A stretch of DNA of 20,987 bases from an uncultured Methanomassiliicoccales archaeon (lineage in GTDB: Archaea > Thermoplasmatota > Thermoplasmata > SG8-5): assembly GCA_938004075.1 (NCBI GenBank), contig CALKWP010000038.1, forward strand, positions 1 to 20,987, given 5' to 3'. How positions within the stretch are numbered: the first letter of the stretch is position 1; each line of letters opens with the position of its first letter. This document shows, piece after piece, positions 13,811 through 20,673 of the stretch. The notes under the pieces are model-generated. The model searched no databases. It was not told the DNA's origin and worked only from the letters and a program-made list of their open reading frames with translations. Made by a program: the position numbers and the translations under genes.

Positions 13811-14278
13811 TCACCATTCAATTCTGGTCAGTTTGTCTAGGTAATTTGATAAAAATTCCTTTCTTCCATGAATCTGCCATATCTCTTTCAGCACCCGTCT
13901 CATGCTTTCCCTCAGCTTGCTGATGTCCCGCCAATAATTCAATTCCTCGAATCGAGTCTCTTTCCTCAAATCGTTTATTTCGCGTTCCAAGGCCATTATG
14001 CGGCTTTCAAAGATAGTCCCATAGTTCCAACCGCCGAACCCCTTTATCTGCATTTCTCGGCCCTCTAAGCCCTGTTTTAGCTCGTTTAGGATGGAGGTAT
14101 GCATCAGTGTCCGGGTTTCAATCTCTGATTTGATGTCGGTAACTTCCTTTTCCAAAACCGCCAATTTCCTCATCAGCGATGCATCCATGAATTCCTTTGA
14201 ATTGTCAGCTTCCTGAAGCTTTGTGCCTTGCACATCACTCAACCTCGGGACCTTTCGGTCCGTTTCTATGTTTATCAT
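13811..14278 (-). CDS. Coiled-coil protein encoded with the HerA-type ATPase
   Basis: A 155-residue protein from ATG 14278 (MINIETDRKVPRLSDVQG). Heptad-like runs at LMRKLAVLEKEVTDIKSEIE and ALEREINDLRKETRFEEL predict two long coiled coils joined by a glycine-rich link (GFGGWNYG), followed by a basic helical end. The frame is open to 14338, but the extra 20 residues lie over the ATPase coding region and look non-native. It overlaps the 3' end of the ATPase gene by 44 bases in another frame, so the two are probably coupled; a role as an ATPase partner is inference. Confidence 0.65.
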   Translation of the reverse strand: MINIETDRKVPRLSDVQGTKLQEADNSKEFMDASLMRKLAVLEKEVTDIKSEIETRTLMHTSILNELKQGLEGREMQIKGFGGWNYGTIFESRIMALEREINDLRKETRFEELNYWRDISKLRESMRRVLKEIWQIHGRKEFLSNYLDKLTRIEW

Positions 14279-16313
14279 TCTGTTTATATTGCTGGCCAGA
14301 GGCAGTGAAATCAAGGTCCAACGGCTCATCTGAGCCATAAAACTGCTTCAGCAGGCAGAATCGGACTTTTTCTGATTTATTCTCCCCCTTATGTGAGTTC
14401 CACGCTTTTTCAACAAGAGTTTTTGTTTGTGGATTCCGGCAAGCTATAATAATCTGATCAAACCCGAGCCTCACGTCTTTCTTTATGTTCTCAAGTTCGT
14501 AATAAGGGCTCATGGCAATTTCAATAGCAATTGTTTTCTTGTTAGGACAGAACACAGCCACATCTACGCTCTTCTTTCCAATAAACAGCTCAATGTCTGC
14601 CTTGCATCCCCATTCTTCGAAATACTCCTTGACTTTCTGCTGCCAGTATCTATGTTTCAGGCTACCCTTTCCATTCTTTCCAATTGGTTCCTCTCCATTC
14701 AACAGTAGATGGCTCGTGCCCTTCTCTGTAGGTTCCAGAAGCTTTGGCCTGCCCCCCTTGCCTCCTGCTTTTACTTCTTCCTCTTTCACATATCCTTTGT
14801 TCTTGAGTTCATTCTTGGCTTTGTTGCCTCTGCATGCTGATAATCCAAGCCGCTCATATCGCTCACTCAAGGGTGACACTTGATTTTTATTGATGTCCAC
14901 AAGCAGCTGCCAGGCATCCTTTGACATCTCTTGCTCTTGCTTCTCTGATAAGATGCCCACTCTTTGCTCAATCATTGGCAGGGGCGTTCTTGGGTTTATC
15001 TTGAATCTTTCTGTTTTTCTTTTTAGGTCTTCAATTATCTTGCAATCTGGCACAGTCTTATCAATCTTGGAATACGGGATTATGATTTTCAATGGATCTG
15101 CGCCAGCCATCTTCACTACGCCCTGACCCACTCCAAGGGCATATGAACAATTCATCTGGTCTTTATTCAGGCCCATGCACCTGGACATTTCAGATATATC
15201 TTTTCCGCTTCCGAGCGAGAGCATTATTTTTGTATAGGTATTGGCTTTGATAGAATCAGTTAACTTGCCAGGTTCCTGGTCAGCCACTATCAGGGCTTCG
15301 CCAAATTCTCTGGCCCTGTCTGTGATTATATCGATTATTGGAATGCCAGCAGCGGGGTTAAGCTCCTTGTTCCTGTCAAACACCCTCTTTGCTTCGTCAA
15401 ATATAATGCAATGTCTCAGTTCGCCTCTCTGACCACTGGCAAGCCTATAATTGTATATCCACACCAGTATTGTCTCAATAAGAAAATTTTGTATATCCTC
15501 TGCCAATCCCTCCATCTCTATCACTACGTTCTTTTCAAGCAATGCAGAAAGAGGGAAGCCGTCACCGCAATCAAGCACTTTGTCCAATGCCAGAATCAGG
15601 ACATCAATCCTGTTTCTGACAGTTTCCATGTATCTCGCGTCTTTTGAAGCAAGAGAATATTTTGAATCCCCAAGCAATTCTTGAAACTCAAACAATGATG
15701 GATAATTGGTCTTTCCCTCGAAAATTTCATATGTCTCATAAAGTTTGTGTAGCTGGATCATGAAATAGTTTTTAGAGCCAGATAGCAATGCATTTGAGTG
15801 GCTGAACACCTCTGCCAAATCCTGTAACCACCTGATTGGCGAAACACCTTCTGGTGGCTTGAGAGGGTTGAACCTCAGATATTCCCAGGGGATGACAATG
15901 ATATCCGGATGTGCCTGGATAAGGTGTCTGTAGTCTTTTTTGAAGTCAATTGCCAGCACCGGCACTTTATTGGTTATGAATTGTCTGAACAGGCCATACA
16001 GCAATGTTGTTTTTCCCGCTCCCGATCTGCCTACAATGAGCATGCCTTGGGTCAGCTGTTCTCTGCTTATGCTAGCCACTCCGACAGATGATTTTCCGAG
16101 CATGAATTCTGCATTCAGTTTGATTTCTGGATGAAATGGATTAATCATTCTTCTTGGAAGAACTCTGTATACCAACATTTGTTCCAAATCTTCTGCAATA
16201 TCATCATCCCAGCAAGCGCTTAATGCATTCAATGTCCTCTTGATAGTTGCATTTTCATGCATTCTGCATTCTTTTGCCAGCTCGAAAAGCACTCCTGCTC
16301 TTTTTGACATCAT
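14235..16313 (-). CDS. HerA/FtsK-family (DUF87-type) ATPase with winged helix and nuclease-like C-terminus
   Basis: A 692-residue DNA-pumping ATPase. Walker A GRSGAGKTT is at 95-103, Walker B CIIFDE at 302-307, and a sensor-like IVADQEPGKL at 342-351, the order of HerA, VirB4 and TraG-type translocases. After the motor, residues 480-540 read as a winged helix (YERLGLSACRGNKAKNELKNKG and a wing with RPKLLEPTEKG). Residues 555-640 resemble a PD-(D/E)XK nuclease fold: VDVAVF (D584), then IAIEIAM (E598), but the usual lysine is replaced by alanine. The gene opens the minus-strand operon and faces a divergent regulator. Probable role: DNA transfer, packaging or segregation of the element. ATG 16310 is an alternative start. 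Confidence 0.85.
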   Translation of the reverse strand: MMSKRAGVLFELAKECRMHENATIKRTLNALSACWDDDIAEDLEQMLVYRVLPRRMINPFHPEIKLNAEFMLGKSSVGVASISREQLTQGMLIVGRSGAGKTTLLYGLFRQFITNKVPVLAIDFKKDYRHLIQAHPDIIVIPWEYLRFNPLKPPEGVSPIRWLQDLAEVFSHSNALLSGSKNYFMIQLHKLYETYEIFEGKTNYPSLFEFQELLGDSKYSLASKDARYMETVRNRIDVLILALDKVLDCGDGFPLSALLEKNVVIEMEGLAEDIQNFLIETILVWIYNYRLASGQRGELRHCIIFDEAKRVFDRNKELNPAAGIPIIDIITDRAREFGEALIVADQEPGKLTDSIKANTYTKIMLSLGSGKDISEMSRCMGLNKDQMNCSYALGVGQGVVKMAGADPLKIIIPYSKIDKTVPDCKIIEDLKRKTERFKINPRTPLPMIEQRVGILSEKQEQEMSKDAWQLLVDINKNQVSPLSERYERLGLSACRGNKAKNELKNKGYVKEEEVKAGGKGGRPKLLEPTEKGTSHLLLNGEEPIGKNGKGSLKHRYWQQKVKEYFEEWGCKADIELFIGKKSVDVAVFCPNKKTIAIEIAMSPYYELENIKKDVRLGFDQIIIACRNPQTKTLVEKAWNSHKGENKSEKVRFCLLKQFYGSDEPLDLDFTASGQQYKQNDKHRNGPKGPEVE

Positions 16314-16400
16314 AAAAAGTCACTTGCTATCATTTACCAGAGTCGGTATATGTATTTTAGACACATAGAATAGCCTAAAATTCGGTTGCTGGATTATGCC

Positions 16401-16430
16401 TTTTATAAGCATTACTACCAAATAGTAATG
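16401..16430 (+). promoter_or_regulatory. Promoter with perfect palindromic operator before the winged-helix gene
   Basis: TTTTATAA (16401-16408) is a TATA box. Directly after it comes CATTACTA-CCAAA-TAGTAATG (16410-16430), a perfect 8-base inverted repeat with a 5-base spacer. Transcription should start at about 16430, so a protein on the palindrome would block it. The gene product is a winged-helix protein, which suggests self-repression. A second, weaker inverted repeat (TTTTAG at 16355-16360, CTAAAA at 16375-16380) lies on the side of the divergent ATPase operon. Confidence 0.65.
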
Positions 16431-16442
16431 ATATGGTAAACA

Positions 16443-16715
16443 GTGGTCTCAGTGACAAGACGAAGAGATTCAGTTATTCAGAGAGCCATAGTAAGAACCT
16501 TGGGTGACAAGGGCCCGATGACAGCAGGAACCCTGGCAAGGGAAGTTGAGGCGACGCCAAGGACTATTAATAGACACCTCTATATTCTGGAACGGTTTAG
16601 GAGGAAAGTGGAAGTTATCGGCTACTATCCGAACATAAGGTTGTATGGACTGAGAAGGAAAAAGGTAGTGGCCAGATGTCATAAGTGCGGGGCCAGGAGT
16701 ATAGTTACGGGGTAA
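16443..16715 (+). CDS. Winged-helix DNA-binding protein, putative element repressor
   Basis: A 90-residue basic protein. MTAGTLAREVEATPRTINRHLYILERFRRKVEVIGYYP is a clear helix-turn-helix with recognition helix RTINRHLYIL and a wing. The C-terminus has one CxxC (RCHKCGAR), half of a zinc knuckle, which could bind metal as a dimer. Start is GTG 16443, or GTG 16452; the TATA box predicts a start of transcription near 16430, so a very short leader or none. An ATG at 16433 opens a different 24-codon frame. It is divergent from the HerA operon with a palindrome between, the classic position of a repressor of an integrated element. Confidence 0.75.
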   Translation: MVSVTRRRDSVIQRAIVRTLGDKGPMTAGTLAREVEATPRTINRHLYILERFRRKVEVIGYYPNIRLYGLRRKKVVARCHKCGARSIVTG

Positions 16716-16772
16716 ACCCAATCGAGGTTGGAGAATGATTTGAGCAGTGATTATTATAATAGAATCAATTGG

Positions 16773-18128
16773 TCAGTTAGCACCTTTTTTAAAAGTTTTA
16801 ATTATTTCTTCTAACTTTTTATTATCCTCATATGATGGATTCATTATTGTTCCCGTCATAAGGATATCCGCCCCTGCAATTGAGAGCTCTTTTGCATCAT
16901 TAATGTTACGAATACCCCCACCCACTGCAATTGGAATATCTACCTTTTTATTAACCGCCTTAATCATATCTTCTGGAACATGTTTTGGCGCACCCGGCCC
17001 GACATCGAAATAAATCATGGTCATACCTAATAATTCCGCAGATATAGCATATTCAACTGCTTTTTGAATTTCGTTTCGACCTAAAATATTTGCTCCTTCA
17101 GTCATAAATGGGGACATTCCCGGCTCTACAACAATGTAGCCCATAGGTATGGACTCAATACCGCTGAATTTAATTAAGGAAGACAGTCCAATCTGTTTAC
17201 CAAGTAAAAATTGGGGGTTTTTGGCATTTAAAAAACTGAAATAGAAAAAAGCGTTTGCTTTGAGACAGATATCTTTTGGTGAGAGGGGAAATAAAATTAT
17301 TGGAAGATTTGTCTCTTTATTAAGACGTGTAACCGTATCATCTATTTTTTGATAAGAATTTCCTATCGAACCCCCCAGCACAATAGCATCTGTTCCAAGA
17401 GATTCAACTAATTTTCCTGTAATGCCGGACTCTTCAGGATTTTGATTATTCACATCCATTAATGTCATATGAATTTTTTCTCCGGAGGATAATTTATTAC
17501 AAATGAAATTAAAAAAAGAACCACTGCCCCTTATTTTTGAACATGAGTGTTTTGTTTCTAATTGATTCGTGAATGAATGATTAATTCGTTGATCTTCTAA
17601 TTGTCGTTTTTGAAGAATATCACTGAAGGATGAAAAGTGACTTCTATCATAATCTCTAATCAATTTTTTAACTTCGGACTTATTTTTATTGGAACAAAAC
17701 ATTATTTCTTCACGAACATTGCTTATTGCTTGAAAAATTATTAATTGAAAGTGAACCTGCTTGCTTATTAAATCTTCTTTTGTAAAATTACCCCCCGCTC
17801 TTTGGTGAAGCCAATTGTTCAATGTTTTAATTTTTTTATCAATTCTAAGATTATCGAAATATAGCCCTATTTTTCGAGGAACGTCATCTGAAAATATTTC
17901 ATTTTTTATTTTTTCTTTTATTGCGTTCGAGGTAAACCCAATGCCTGGATGTTCAATAGTTAGATCCGCCATCATATCAATTAATCTTTTAAAGGTCAAG
18001 GTTGTGGATAGATTATTATTTATGGGTTTTTTTAATAAATTTTGAAATGATTGCCAATGTCTTGTCGATTCGATATATACTTTCGGTCCTGCTATTAGCA
18101 CATTATTTGTTTTTTTCGTCATATCCAC
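16773..18128 (-). CDS. Fusion: winged-helix-like N-terminal region + geranylgeranylglyceryl-phosphate synthase (GGGPS/PcrB-type TIM barrel)
   Basis: A 451-residue protein, about 200 residues longer than normal GGGP synthases. Residues 215-448 align by eye with the whole TIM barrel: IHMTLMDVNN (D225, metal-binding Asp kept, DPDK-type lysine lost), AIVLGGSIG (252-256), IILFPLSP (277-284), FSFLNAKNP, IPMGYIVVEPG (327-337), MIYFDVGPGAP (371-381; Asp where YLE is usual), VGGGIRN and GADILMTGT (419-427). The enzyme joins glycerol-1-phosphate to geranylgeranyl diphosphate, the first archaeal lipid ether step. Residues 1-210 are helical; TFKRLIDMMADL followed by GFTSNAIKEKIKNE resembles a winged helix, and 130-210 is basic and unrecognised. 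I know of no such fusion. It is probably leaderless, A+T-rich, and head-to-head with an unknown gene. Confidence 0.8.
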   Translation of the reverse strand: MDMTKKTNNVLIAGPKVYIESTRHWQSFQNLLKKPINNNLSTTLTFKRLIDMMADLTIEHPGIGFTSNAIKEKIKNEIFSDDVPRKIGLYFDNLRIDKKIKTLNNWLHQRAGGNFTKEDLISKQVHFQLIIFQAISNVREEIMFCSNKNKSEVKKLIRDYDRSHFSSFSDILQKRQLEDQRINHSFTNQLETKHSCSKIRGSGSFFNFICNKLSSGEKIHMTLMDVNNQNPEESGITGKLVESLGTDAIVLGGSIGNSYQKIDDTVTRLNKETNLPIILFPLSPKDICLKANAFFYFSFLNAKNPQFLLGKQIGLSSLIKFSGIESIPMGYIVVEPGMSPFMTEGANILGRNEIQKAVEYAISAELLGMTMIYFDVGPGAPKHVPEDMIKAVNKKVDIPIAVGGGIRNINDAKELSIAGADILMTGTIMNPSYEDNKKLEEIIKTFKKGAN

Positions 18129-18134
18129 TAATCA

Positions 18135-18166
18135 ATTTAAATGCTTTTCCCCCTATAATTAATTAT
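18135..18166. promoter_or_regulatory. Interleaved divergent leaderless promoters
   Basis: Within the 36-base gap two A+T palindromes are seen. ATTTAAAT (18135-18142) is centred about 26 bases before the plus-strand ATG at 18165. ATAATTAATTAT (18155-18166) is centred about 32 bases before the minus-strand ATG at 18128. Each box fits the opposite, outward gene, and both transcripts would begin near their start codons. The boxes are crossed, so binding at one should interfere with the other. Confidence 0.55.
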
Positions 18167-18605
18167 GGATGTGAATACCAATCTATTGTTCACGAGAAAT
18201 AGAATAAATCAAACAATAGATTTAATTAAAAAACTTTCAGAAGAATTTGATTTTATCAACAAAGATGATATTTACGTAGAAGAGGAAGATTATTGTAGCA
18301 CTCTTGGCATTGTATTATATCTTTCAATTGATGGTGAAATGAATAAGAAACTAAATCAAAAGCATGGACTAGATGATTATCAATCACTATGTTGTGATTG
18401 GGAACAGGTAGAACAGAATAAACGGTATTGGAAATTTAGTCGTGGTGGCAGAATCTTATGCGATGAAATTCTTTATAATTATGCCTTATCATCACAGGAC
18501 TATAATCATTGTCCTTGCCCAACCGAGTTTAAAAAATTATGCCAAGGTTTACACTCAATTTTAAGCAAGCATCAATTAAAAAAAAATATTGAGTTGTTTA
18601 ATTAA
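18165..18605 (+). CDS. Unrecognised 146-residue protein, divergent partner of the GGGPS fusion
   Basis: I do not recognise the family. The N-terminus (NRINQTIDLIKKLSEEFDFI) is helical, followed by an acidic patch (DIYVEEEDYC), a beta-like segment (LGIVLYLSIDGEM), a Cys- and Trp-containing middle (YQSLCCDWEQVEQ, RYWKFSRGGR) and a C-terminus with CPCP and a helix (FKKLCQGLHSILSKH). Seven cysteines are present but their spacing is not that of a standard zinc ribbon. No membrane segment or signal peptide is visible, so it should be cytoplasmic. Composition matches the GGGPS fusion, and the genes share a 36-base divergent promoter, so they probably arrived together and may be co-regulated. The start fits a leaderless transcript. 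Confidence 0.65.
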   Translation: MDVNTNLLFTRNRINQTIDLIKKLSEEFDFINKDDIYVEEEDYCSTLGIVLYLSIDGEMNKKLNQKHGLDDYQSLCCDWEQVEQNKRYWKFSRGGRILCDEILYNYALSSQDYNHCPCPTEFKKLCQGLHSILSKHQLKKNIELFN

Positions 18606-18699
18606 GAAGGTTTTCATGCAATAATCAACCATGAATGTCTGATTTATGGACATAGAAATGAATTATTTGTCCCACGAAATGACTCAATTTAACAATATC

Positions 18700-18708
18700 T
18701 ATATAAAA
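18700..18708 (+). promoter_or_regulatory. TATA box of the serine-recombinase operon
   Basis: TATATAAAA is a near-ideal archaeal TATA box. Its centre is about 29 bases before an ATG at 18733, so the transcript would be leaderless or nearly so. The region 18606-18699 contains one weak 5-base inverted repeat (ATGTC/GACAT, 18635-18653) and no gene. Confidence 0.6.
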
Positions 18709-18732
18709 ATAAATTGACATTTAATTTTAATT

Positions 18733-18828
18733 ATGAATGGACAAATGAAAATAAATAATGAAATCCACAATCAAATGGAAGAAATTCAGATATATTGGGT
18801 GGATGAGGAGCTCTTCGATGGATTTTGA
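18733..18828 (+). CDS. Leaderless 31-residue ORF opening the serine-recombinase operon
   Basis: MNGQMKINNEIHNQMEEIQI continues to YWVDEELFDGF. The ATG sits at the predicted start of transcription. The last codons carry GAGGAG, the ribosome site for the following gene, and the stop overlaps that gene's start by 11 bases, so reading through this ORF could control it. The acidic, protein-like composition supports translation. It may be a leader peptide rather than a functional protein. Confidence 0.5.
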   Translation: MNGQMKINNEIHNQMEEIQIYWVDEELFDGF

Positions 18829-19567
18829 AAAAGACACCCGACCAAAAATTCTCCGTTCGGAGCTCAAGGCGAGCTGGAAAAAACTTTATTTTTCATCAAA
18901 GCAAAGACAACACCTTGAATATGGCTGGAAAATCGAATCGGTCATAAACGCCCTAGCGATTCTAGACCGCCCGGGAAAATTCATCCAACCCAGAGAAATC
19001 AAGGCTGAAATTATCAGAAACAACTGGTTTATCGGTGCAGATCCGGCCAGTGAAATAAAGACGATTCTAAGATTCTTCGCAAACAAACAGGAACTCACCC
19101 ACCTAGGCAAACACAGGGGATATCAGTTAAAGTACCGCGTTCTGCCCCGCCCAGATGTTAGTGAAAAATCCAAATTGAATGAAAGCAGAAACAACGCATA
19201 TTACATAACCAGAATCAAGCAATTGAATGGAATGCTGATGACAATCGTAGAACCCCAGGCAGCTTTGTTATTGATGGGTGTGCTGGCAGACCTGTTGATT
19301 TTCTTGGATGATGTCAAGCATGCCGCGAACAAAAAAGAAAAGCAAAGAATCAAGAACACCGTGGATTGCATCAACGCTTATCAGAAAATCATGGCCAAAT
19401 ATGTACATGGCCAGAGAGATAGAAACGAGAACCTTGTTTACAGGCAGATGATTGAACACCTGGAACAACTGCCTGACCTCAGTGTAATCAAGTACAATAT
19501 GACGCTGACTGAAGATATAGTACAACACTTCGAAAACAAACACGTGCTGGAGGCGGTAAATGGTTGA
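18818..19567 (+). CDS. Winged-helix protein, probable partner of the serine recombinase
   Basis: A 249-residue protein. ATG 18818 is chosen over 18758 because GAGGAG precedes it by eight bases, and the residues encoded upstream (MKSTIKWKKFRYIGWMRSSS) look like the shadow of the 31-residue ORF. Residues 37-110 suggest a winged helix (VINALAILDRPGKFIQPREIKAEI followed by EIKTILRFFANKQELTHLG). The rest is helical, with a hydrophobic helix AALLLMGVLADLLIFLDD and a basic helix KKEKQRIKN. The stop overlaps the recombinase start by 8 bases, so the two are coupled. It could direct the recombinase, for example as an excision factor or DNA-bending partner. I do not recognise the family. Confidence 0.65.
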   Translation: MDFEKDTRPKILRSELKASWKKLYFSSKQRQHLEYGWKIESVINALAILDRPGKFIQPREIKAEIIRNNWFIGADPASEIKTILRFFANKQELTHLGKHRGYQLKYRVLPRPDVSEKSKLNESRNNAYYITRIKQLNGMLMTIVEPQAALLLMGVLADLLIFLDDVKHAANKKEKQRIKNTVDCINAYQKIMAKYVHGQRDRNENLVYRQMIEHLEQLPDLSVIKYNMTLTEDIVQHFENKHVLEAVNG

Positions 19568-20492
19568 CAAAACCACCGTAGCCCTCTACATCAGGGTGTC
19601 CACAACAGAGCAAGCTGAGAACGGCCACAGCATGGATGCCCAATGCGACATATTGAGGAAATACGCAAAACAAGCTGGATATAATTATTACAGAATTTAC
19701 AGGGACGCAGGTTTCAGCGGCAAGGATCTAGACAGACCCGCTCTACAGCAGATGCTCTGGGATGCTTATAATCGCAAGTTTGCAGAAGTATTTGTCTGGC
19801 GCATTGACCGCCTGACTCGCAACACCAGAGACCTGCTTGAACTTGTTGATTACTTTAAGGCATGCGAAATTTTGATAAGGAGTGCGTCAGAACCGTTCTT
19901 TGACACAGCTACACCTTCTGGCGAATGCATGCTCACTGTCATGGGCAGTTTCTCTCAGATGGAAAGAAAGGTGCTTGTGGAGAGGATAAGAATGGGTATG
20001 CAGAAGCGCAGAGAAGAGGGCAAATGGTCAGGAACTCCTCCTTACGGCTACACTTATGACCTGGAGACAGAAACCCTTAAAATTGCCACGGAAGAGACTG
20101 AAATCGTGAAACTGATGTTCCGGCTATATCAGGAAAAGGGAACGATACCCAAAGTTCGGATATCTTTGAATCAGATGGGAATAAAGCCCAGGAAGTCGGA
20201 GCAGTGGGCCAATACCTCGATCGGCAAGGTTCTGGCCAATTCCATTTATACAGGCAAGGTGAGGCAGGGTGTGTATGAATGGGCTGATGAGAATCTACGC
20301 ATAATTCCAGACAATGTGTTCAATGCCTGCCAGAAGCAAAGGTCGGCAAGGAAGAAGCTGAGTCCAAAGCTTAGGGAATGCCACAAGGATTATGCAGGGG
20401 GATCGTTCTGCTCCCACTGCGGGAGGCACTGCTTGGAGGACATGGTATATTGCCCGGGGTGCGGAGTGAAATGCCTGTCAATTACGATATAA
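19560..20492 (+). CDS. Serine site-specific recombinase with C-terminal zinc ribbon
   Basis: A 310-residue recombinase. The resolvase catalytic domain spans about 1-150: VALYIRVSTTEQ (nucleophile S14), DAGFSGKDLDRPALQQML and VWRIDRLTRNTRDL, with the following SGECMLTVMGSFSQMER helix. The Recombinase domain spans about 160-265 (PPYGYTYDLET, IVKLMFRLYQEKG, SIGKVLANSIYTGKVRQG). Large serine recombinases normally go on for 200 more residues with a zinc beta-ribbon and coiled coil; here the protein ends after a compact ribbon with cysteines at 284, 287, 291, 298, 301 and 305. GGAGG lies seven bases before ATG 19560 and the start overlaps the previous stop. It should catalyse integration, excision or inversion of DNA. 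It appears complete but short. Confidence 0.88.
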   Translation: MVDKTTVALYIRVSTTEQAENGHSMDAQCDILRKYAKQAGYNYYRIYRDAGFSGKDLDRPALQQMLWDAYNRKFAEVFVWRIDRLTRNTRDLLELVDYFKACEILIRSASEPFFDTATPSGECMLTVMGSFSQMERKVLVERIRMGMQKRREEGKWSGTPPYGYTYDLETETLKIATEETEIVKLMFRLYQEKGTIPKVRISLNQMGIKPRKSEQWANTSIGKVLANSIYTGKVRQGVYEWADENLRIIPDNVFNACQKQRSARKKLSPKLRECHKDYAGGSFCSHCGRHCLEDMVYCPGCGVKCLSITI

Positions 20493-20673
20493 GATATGAG
20501 TTATTACTTCTTATTTCCAACATAGCTTCTTTGGTTCCTTGTTTAATAGCTTAATACATCCAACCATATCCATGTTCAGTTGTTTTGAGCGATTTGAGTG
20601 AAATAGCACAGGACACTGCATTTTTACATGCTTAAAAAATTAAAAATATCAATGGCAATATAGGGGGTCTGTT

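Noticed and set aside
18635..18653. Inverted repeat ATGTC/GACAT before the serine-recombinase operon
   Set aside because: Five-base arms with a nine-base spacer are expected by chance in A+T-rich DNA, and it is about 50 bases from the TATA box.
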